Of a stretch of 64,000 nt of DNA, positions 57,224 through 64,000 are shown in pieces (position 1 is the stretch's first letter; every line of letters begins with the position of its first letter). The notes under the pieces are model-generated. The model saw nothing but the letters and a program-made list of their open reading frames with translations. It made no database searches and was not told where the DNA came from. The stretch lies in the NCBI GenBank assembly GCA_950295325.1, contig OX485803.1:74043554-74107553 (forward strand), read 5' to 3'. A program made the position numbers and the translations under genes. The stretch comes from Polytrichum commune. Taxonomy: Eukaryota > Streptophyta > Polytrichopsida > Polytrichales > Polytrichaceae.

Positions 57224-60005
57224 TTACCTGCCCTGGGGATTGATCAACTGTGAAAAGATGGCACTTGCGGACTGGTCCTCTGAAGAATTCTCGTCCATAC
57301 TCCTCGGGTCTGTGCAATCCACCAAAGATGCATCGAGAAGATTTGGCACAACCAAAGGCATTGCCATCTTGTTAGGTGTATCATCAAAGTCTTCTTCATC
57401 AAAGGTCTTTTGCGGAATTTGTAAGAGAGAACCCTCCGCTGAAGCTTCTTGAAGCTGCAGGGCATACTCCAAGTTCCAGAGAACATCACCCATGGCTGGC
57501 CGATCAATGCCCTGCTCTTCCAGACACTTCTCAGCCGTGTCACCAAACTTCTTGAGAGAGTCTGCACTTATAGCCCCATGGAGACGGGGGTCAATAATCT
57601 GATGCAGGTTGCCACACTTCTGAAACTTGATTGCCCACTCCGCCATGTTAACTTGTTCCCGAGGTAGGGCAGGATTGATTGCTGGCCTAGCACAAAGAAC
57701 TTCCATAAGGACAACACCAAACGAGTACACATCAGATTTTTCAGTGAGCTGCTGTCTTCGGAAGTATTCGGGATCCAAATACCCAAAGCTTCCCTTCACT
57801 GCTGTACTGACATGTGTTTGCTCCATGGCAGGTCCAATCTTTGATAAACCAAAATCTGCCACCTTGGCAACCAAGTTCTCATCAAGTAGAATGTTAGTTG
57901 TCTTGACGTCCCTGTGAATAATGCCTTGTGCAGCACCAGTGTGAAGATAATGTAGCCCGCGAGCAGCACCAATGCAAATTTCAAGCCTTTGCTTCCAAGA
58001 AAGCGCTGGTAAATCCGTACCATAGAGATGGCCTCTTAATGGTCCATTGGCCATATAGTCATACACCAAAATCATTTCACCATGTTCCTCACAGTAACCA
58101 ATCAATGACACCAAGTGCCGATGTCGCAGCTTCGAGAGAAGCTCAATTTCTGTTTGGAACTCATTGAGTCCTTGCTCAGAGCGAGGGTTGCCTCTCTTCA
58201 CAGCCACTTTTGAGCCATCATCAATCTCTCCTTTGTAAACCTTGCCAAAACCACCAACTCCAAGAACCAAAGTCTCGTCAAAGTTGTTCGTTGCATCTTG
58301 GAGTTCTGCAAAGGTAAAATAGCGTCCTAGATTTGAAGGGACAGAGGACACATAGCTTCCAGCACCACTCTTCCCACTCTTTGCCGAGCTGGTTGATACT
58401 TTACTATGATCTGTGCTGCCTCCATGAAGAGGGAGTGGAAGCCACATGGGTGTCGCTGGTTTTGATGGTTTCGCCTTACAGAAACAACAGTAACAAACCA
58501 AGGCAACCAGAACAAGTACCACAGCTACACCTCCCACTACAGCACCAATAATTGCTCCTGTATTACTTTTCGAGCTGGTCGTTGTTGTTGTGGGAGCAGC
58601 AGCTGGAGCAGCAGTAACGGTTGGAGTAGGATTGGGTCCTGCAAGACTGCTTGCAGTATTGTTTACCTTAAACACCTCCAGACCATTTAATATTGCATCC
58701 TTGGCATTTAATGCAGCTGTGCTCGTCCCGATCTGAATCCACATACTGGTTACATCTTTCTTGAACATGGACACAACAAAGTCTGTTGACATGGGAGTTA
58801 GATATACTGCTCCTGGTAAACCAAGGAGATCGTAGTCAGCCAAGGCAGTCTGATTGTTGATGTAGACATTGAATACCCTCTCACTGACCTTTGTGTAAAG
58901 AAGTTCACAGAAGTGCAGGCGAACAAAATATGAATAGCCCGTATCGATTGGAAGGATCCATGTAATGTTGAAATTGGCGTTGATTGTGTTGGAGTCTCCA
59001 AGAGTCCTTGCTGTTGAATAAACACCACCAGGCGCAATATAACTACACACAACCAAAAGAGTGAGAGCAGTGCATAACATTCCTTATGCCAAGAACCAGA
59101 TGAAAGAAATCAATTGACACCAACTTGTTTCTAGAGGAACGGTAGAAAAAATATTCAAAAATTTGCACCCTACCAGAGGGAGAAAATCTGCAAACTTCTA
59201 GGTTTTGTATAACTGGGTACCTTGGTTGGGTGCCGTTATTAAGCTTGGAAGGATCAACAGAACTAGTTTGCCCAGTTGCTGCAGAGAAAATATATTCATC
59301 ATCTGGTTTCCAAGTTCTGTCAATCCCCTGTGAGTCATTCAATGGGAGGATGGTAGAGCCACCAACATTGAGCCGATACATGGACTGCAGAGCTGCACTG
59401 CCGAGACCCAGGGTAACCGGTGCACCTGACCCCAGTAACAGCCCATCATCTTGTACCAGAAGATCTGGCACAGACTGAACTTCTATGGCATTCACAAATG
59501 CATATGATTGTGGCTCAGGGACAAATGTGAGGACAAGGGTTTTAGATGTTGTATTCACAAGGTATTCACGCATAAGGTCTGGTCTTGTTGGCGTCGTAAA
59601 AGCCACGGAGCTGAAGTTGTCCATCAGGGTGAAGCCATTGGCTAGAACACTGAAACGAGAGTTATTTGGTGAGAATGTAGAAGAGGCAAAAGGGTAAAAA
59701 TATAGGCGAACCCAGTGGCGACCTCCTGATGATACATTGAAATTATATGAAGCATTTGCTGGAAAAAATCTCGCAGAAGTCAAGAGTGCTGGATAGCTTA
59801 AATATGCATTATTTTGAGCAGTTGAGCCTACTACCCCCCCGGTGGCTAGTGAAGTAGGATTGTCAGCTGAAAAAACACGGCTGCCAACAGTGACATCAGT
59901 GGCTTGACCACAGGCGATAAGATAGTGATCAGGAGGAGAGTACTGAGCCCAAGCCAGCCCACACTGGAGAACTAGTAAGATCTGAATACACCCCCAGTAA
60001 TTCAT
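57224..60005 (-). CDS. CrRLK1L receptor-like kinase (malectin-like, THESEUS/HERK/FERONIA family)
   Basis: Two exons, 60005-59221 and 59042-57224, are joined across a 178-bp GT-AG intron with a split Ser codon (residue 262). The protein is 867 residues, the usual family length. A signal peptide (1-20) precedes an extracellular malectin-like region (about 25-400) with many N-glycosylation sites, then a Pro/Thr-rich stalk, one membrane helix (423-447) and a cytoplasmic Ser/Thr kinase (about 515-790). The kinase has GVGGFGKVY (523-531), VAVK (Lys544), HRDVKTTN (638-645) and DFGLSK (658-663), so all catalytic residues are present and it is an RD kinase. Family members sense cell-wall state or RALF peptides at the plasma membrane; the ligand here is unknown. 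Many flowering-plant members lack introns, so the ectodomain intron is notable. I cannot choose among THE1, HERK and FER. Confidence 0.95.
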
Positions 60006-60175
60006 TTTGATTTAGAAGCACATTCACGTTCTTCCAAATATGTGCCTCACACTCCTTGGCCACAATTCGTTGCTTCTTTGCTTCAGTGTCCTTAAAACTG
60101 AAGATGGAAGATATAATAAGGCTTCCTGGCAAGCAACTCCTACAGCTGGCCTCTATTTAGATTCCCCATTATCGC
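60006..60175 (-). promoter_or_regulatory. Likely 5' leader and TATA-like box of the CrRLK1L gene
   Basis: About 150 bp upstream of the start codon the minus strand reads TCTAAATAGAGGCC (plus 60153-60166), a plausible TATA element. The sequence between it and the start codon has no upstream ATG in a strong context that I can single out. Promoter role is inferred from position and motif. Confidence 0.4.
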
Positions 60176-61425
60176 GCCTGGATGCACAAACACACGAAAC
60201 GTAATGATGTCAGAAGAGCAGCCAAGCAGATAGAGACTCTAAACCAAGGGAATGGTGATCACCCACAGAGAGGTTGTGACCTCAAACACTGGATGTAAAT
60301 AACTCATGACTCATGGACCCATCAACTTAGTTACTCACGAGAACATGAGTCTCCTGAGGCTCTTTCGAATGTGTAGAGATAGAAAGGTACAGTAGAAGAA
60401 AAAAACCAAGAGACCCTGGAAAAGGGGCAACACAGAAATTTAAAAATAAACCTCGTATCACATAGTTTAAAAGAGGAATAAAGACCAGTATATTTTCAAG
60501 ATCCACAAAATCTGGAAAACTAAAGCCTCGTGCAAAACAAAACACATCCTAAGCAACATACATAGCTGACCATTTGAGGCAGACATACGAAACATCTACA
60601 CGGCCACGGCCCACGATAACATCATCCGCTTGCATGACAAATGCAGTGCAATTCTTAGCTAAATTGTCTTCTAGGACTCCCAAAAACAACGGGGGGGGCT
60701 GCAAATCCCACGTGAACAATACACCCCGGGCACGAATACAAGCATTTTCATTTATGGAACTGCCAATGTCAACTACACTAATTTCCAAGGGCCTTAGAAC
60801 AGAAATGCAAGTGCCCCACAAAACCTCACCATGTCCATGTCTTCCAACAGAAACTCTCCAGCGCTTCAAGAAGACAAAAGGCTCAGAAAGATGGAACAAC
60901 AATCCTAACCCAGTCCACTTGATCTACAATGCAGGGGAGCTTCGCCATAACCTAATGACTACAGTCCCCAAGCTGAGTGAAGAGAGGCGGATTCAAAATG
61001 TGGTAAAGAAGAAGGACATTATCTTATGTGGATCCCTTGGTGACGTCGCATTAGTCACAAAACATATCTAGATTCGCATGTTGAGAACTCAACTCTCCTC
61101 ATCACCACTACTGCATATCTAGCATTTCTTTTCCTGGTGCCACATTGAACTAAACTCACCCAATGGACACCCCACTACCTACCCCAAGATCGAGATACAC
61201 AAAAAGAGAGCCAAATCCCTAACCTTCGCAGATTAAGCTTCCTAAGGATAACTACCCTACCCTAAACGGAGCCGCCACTAACCCAAAACCTACATAGATG
61301 TAAAATGCAGACCTTGGAAAGCTTTAAGGCCACTCATCAGAAACTCGTTCATATTACCCTCTGCTTCCAGGACAAACTTAGCCCCAAGCTCACATATCCC
61401 CATCTTAAAACAATGCTTGCCGCAC
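60176..61425. other. Upstream DNA of the kinase gene with an unassigned two-strand open frame
   Basis: 60549-61071 is open on both strands (117 codons minus, 165 codons plus). Neither reading shows a known domain; the minus frame has a run of alternating hydrophobic residues. It may be a decayed exon or part of a long promoter. No repeat terminus was found. Confidence 0.3.
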
Positions 61426-61471
61426 AGACAGACATACACACACACATACACACACACACACACACACACCT
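61426..61471 (+). repeat. (CA)n microsatellite
   Basis: About twenty CA units with two ATA interruptions. Confidence 0.9.
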
Positions 61472-61987
61472 GAGCAATGTAATGTACTGTGACTCCACTC
61501 AAATCTTAGCACACTCTCCTAACAAACCCCTTAAGAGGTTTCAGGTTATTGAATGGGGCAGGGATGGCTTACAGATCTGTGCGCCTGGAGGGCCGTCCAC
61601 ACTGCTGCTGCACCGCCCTGCGGCACATCCTTGGGCAAGATGCAACCCAGGTTGTTCGCATCCCGCACGCCGAGCTGAGTTTCAGGTCCCGATGGTTTGG
61701 TCAGTGTTTCTTCATCAGCCTGGTCAGTTACACACCAGAGTCGAGCCTGCGAGCTGCTTGGAAGCAGGGCGGCAGATCGCGATGGGGTGGGGTGATGATC
61801 GCCATGGACAAAACAAGTGGGCGAGGCGGTGCGAAAGGCTCGCTAAACTCCCTGGCTCCGCGGAGAGCGTCAGACACTCCCTTACTGCACATTCACTGGC
61901 CCTCCACTGACAGCCATGCATGATGTATGTCGTATGTATGCCCATGCCATGGTCATGGGGATGGTGGGATGGGATGGGATACGCCTA
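61472..61987. other. GC-enriched segment without a named gene
   Basis: 61540-61920 is more GC-rich than its surroundings and open on the plus strand in two frames. No domain is recognised. GGGATGGGATGGGAT-type repeats mark its right edge. Confidence 0.3.
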
Positions 61988-61990
61988 TAA

Positions 61991-62796
61991 GGGCCGCTTC
62001 ACATGGGGTCCCCAAGTCCTACTTATGTTAACAAGTCCCAACATGGAGGTAAAGTCCCAACTTTTTGAGTCTCAAACAAGAAAACGGTAGAACCGTGAGG
62101 CTCTATCCTTTCTTATGAAAGACTACAAGTGTAGTTGTATACTTTGCTCATGCCAGTCCATGGCTATTTACTATACCTATAACAAACTATAACCAATCAT
62201 ATTTTTTTCAATACATTTTAGGGAACAACTATAATAAACTAGATGTATATAACTATAGTTAACTACATTTTTTGGCAGTTCAAATCGTGAACAACTATAG
62301 TTACGAAAGGCAACTAGTTAACTAATAGGTGAAGTAGTTGGTTAGTTGTCCAAGGTATGCAAACTTTCATCATCCACCTTAAATAGACTGGACCAAAAAT
62401 AATAGGAACATGTAACGTCCAAGTGTGAACGCAAAGTGGTTAGGAAATTTGCTCTTGAAACATAAAACTTGATGCATAGTCTCCGTCCTACAGACAGAGC
62501 CAACAAAAAACCATTGAAACATGGTTAATTATCCTTAAAGTTTGATCTTGATTGTGTTATGCAAACATTCGCGGGACTTGCGTTGGGAGTTGGGTCTGGT
62601 GTTTTGATTGACCAACTCTCAACACAGTGCCCAAGCCTCACCTCCAAAAAGTGTTGCCATGTAGGCATTCATGTCATGCTTGGGACTTAAGACTTGGGAA
62701 CCCGTGTGAAGTGGTATGTCCCACCTTCCATGCTCTCAACGGTTGAGATTGCACAGATTGAGCTCAAGTGACTCAGGACCTCGTGTGAACTAGCCC
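61991..62796. mobile_element. Harbinger-like MITE (806 bp)
   Basis: Left terminus GGGCCGCTTCACATGGGGTC and right terminus (RC) GGGCTAGTTCACACGAGGTC, flanked by TAA (61988-61990 and 62797-62799). It is the same terminal family as 54526-55387. Non-coding. Confidence 0.82.
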
Positions 62797-62918
62797 TAAG
62801 AGCAAGCATTGGTTAACATACGTAGGTAAGTAGGTGGCCTCCTTAGCTTTATGTGGGTAGTGGAGATGGTCACGATGTACCTATATTGAGCATCTCCGCA
62901 AGGACATGTGTTGAGTAA

Positions 62919-63420
62919 GGGCAACTTCGTACACGAGCCAAGAGCCGGGACCGTGAAGTTGTGAGAGACCAAAAGAAGTGTTCAAAGGTTGTCCCAAGAC
63001 ACTTCCAAAATCATGTAGTGTTGTCATATGCCCTCAAGTATAGTGTGAAGTCATTTGTGACCGGGCCCTCAACCATATGTTGTTTCAATGAATTTCTATT
63101 CATGCAGGGTCCTCACACATGATAATATACAATAAATCAATGGTTGTGAGATTTTGGAATACCATGGTCTCCTTGTTCTATGCTAAGCCTACCTTCAAGA
63201 GGTGGTTTATGAAAATAGTCCAAGTGACCATGAAACATGATCCATTTGATGCCATGTAGGAATCCATGTAGATTGGGTTTACATCTTGCATACAATACTC
63301 CATTGGTCCCTCAAGCATACCAAGTGTGAAGTGAACTTGGACCACCTCCGCCTTTTCCACCAATGAGAGTGCTTGAAGTGCAATGGTCACGGGCCCTCGG
63401 TCTCGTCTGTGAAGTGGCCC
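62919..63420. mobile_element. Harbinger-like MITE (502 bp)
   Basis: Left terminus GGGCAACTTCGTACACGAG and right terminus (RC) GGGCCACTTCACAGACGAG, flanked by TAA (62916-62918 and 63421-63423). The left end has diverged more than the right. A relative of its right end lies at 17689. Confidence 0.78.
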
Positions 63421-63646
63421 TAAGTTGTGTGGGTCTTAATGTGGTCACTCTTCTTACCTTAGGCCCCCTTTATGCAGCATAGTAAGGCTCAAAACCCACA
63501 CTATGTGTTATTTATGAAAAAAAATTATACTCAATTGATCACAACACTATGTACCGTTATTTGGGGCTTCCACTATATGACCCCATTATTGTCCCTCATG
63601 GGTGGCTTTTAATCTCGTTTGATTTATTTTTAAATTCAATAAAGGT

Positions 63647-63881
63647 GAACCTTATGGTGGGACACCGGTGTCCCAAATAAATCAAAGCTTCCTTGATGAT
63701 TGGTTTTGTAATTGTAAGTGATTAAAAATAAAAACCAACTTCAAACATCATAGCATGTCTGGGTTATCAAGAAAATCTCAACGCCGTTTTCATCGTCTTC
63801 AACTGAGCATTTTTGACGTCGACACAGGTTTTAGGGTTTAACCGGTGTATTATGGGACACCAGTATCCCGCCACAAGGTTC
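63647..63881. mobile_element. 235-bp MITE with 30-bp terminal inverted repeats
   Basis: Left GAACCTTATGGTGGGACACC and right (RC) GAACCTTGTGGCGGGATACT are inverted copies that continue to GGTGTCCCA. The flanks carry AGGT on both sides (63643-63646 and 63882-63885), a possible 4-bp duplication. The superfamily is not clear from this. Confidence 0.7.
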
Positions 63882-64000
63882 AGGTATTGCATTTTTTTTC
63901 CTACCCATATTACAATGTTGGGATATTGCCTTTATGTATCCCATGTGGGATAACTATGACAAGCTCTTAGTCATTTACTATACGTTCTCGCTCAAGATGG

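Overview
This is a stretch of land-plant nuclear DNA, gene-poor and rich in class II (DNA) transposons. The evidence is a complete CrRLK1L (malectin-like) receptor kinase, plant-type CACTA transposon genes with GT-AG introns, and Stowaway-, Harbinger-, hAT- and Mutator-like elements bounded by target-site duplications (TSDs). I cannot name the species. A seed-free lineage or another plant with a large, repeat-rich genome would fit. No rRNA, confident tRNA or CRISPR feature is visible.

Layout. 1-20 kb is mostly decayed repeats: a Harbinger-like MITE remnant (100-306), two related hAT-like elements (4744-5372, 15090-15714), a broken gene with a faint DNA-methylase look (6423-8640), a solo LTR with a perfect TSD (8795-9767), one exon of a small conserved-looking plant protein (11013-11371, minus), a Stowaway-like MITE (16772-17109) and a Mutator-like element with long inverted repeats (17797-20013). 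22-43 kb is the heart of the window and holds two CACTA elements of one family, 575 bp apart and in opposite orientation. Element A (22098-27784, TSD TTT) is an internally deleted copy. Element B (28360-43468, TSD AAA) is a 15.1 kb full-length copy. 43.5-56.2 kb is repeat-rich again: a third hAT-like element (49511-50856, perfect 8-bp TSD), tandem duplications, a GC-rich unassigned block (52840-54405) and a three-level nest of MITEs (54520-55693). 56.5-60 kb is the only clear host-gene neighbourhood: a small two-exon hypothetical gene converging on the CrRLK1L kinase gene. The last 2 kb holds two more Harbinger-like MITEs and a 235-bp MITE.

How the parts work together. Element B carries two divergent genes. 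The minus-strand gene is a three-exon tnpD-type transposase (Transposase_21 family; the joined frame is open for 1134 codons). The plus-strand gene is assembled here from six exons whose splice phases all agree (969 codons). It starts as a tnpA-like DNA-binding protein (Transposase_24/PttA-like) and ends in a plant FCP1-type HAD phosphatase-like domain whose catalytic aspartates are partly replaced. Part of the same FCP1-derived module, plus an unrecognised C-terminal module, survives in element A. The fusion is therefore a feature of the element family and not a one-off capture. This tnpA-FCP1 fusion is the best candidate for a previously undescribed system in the window.
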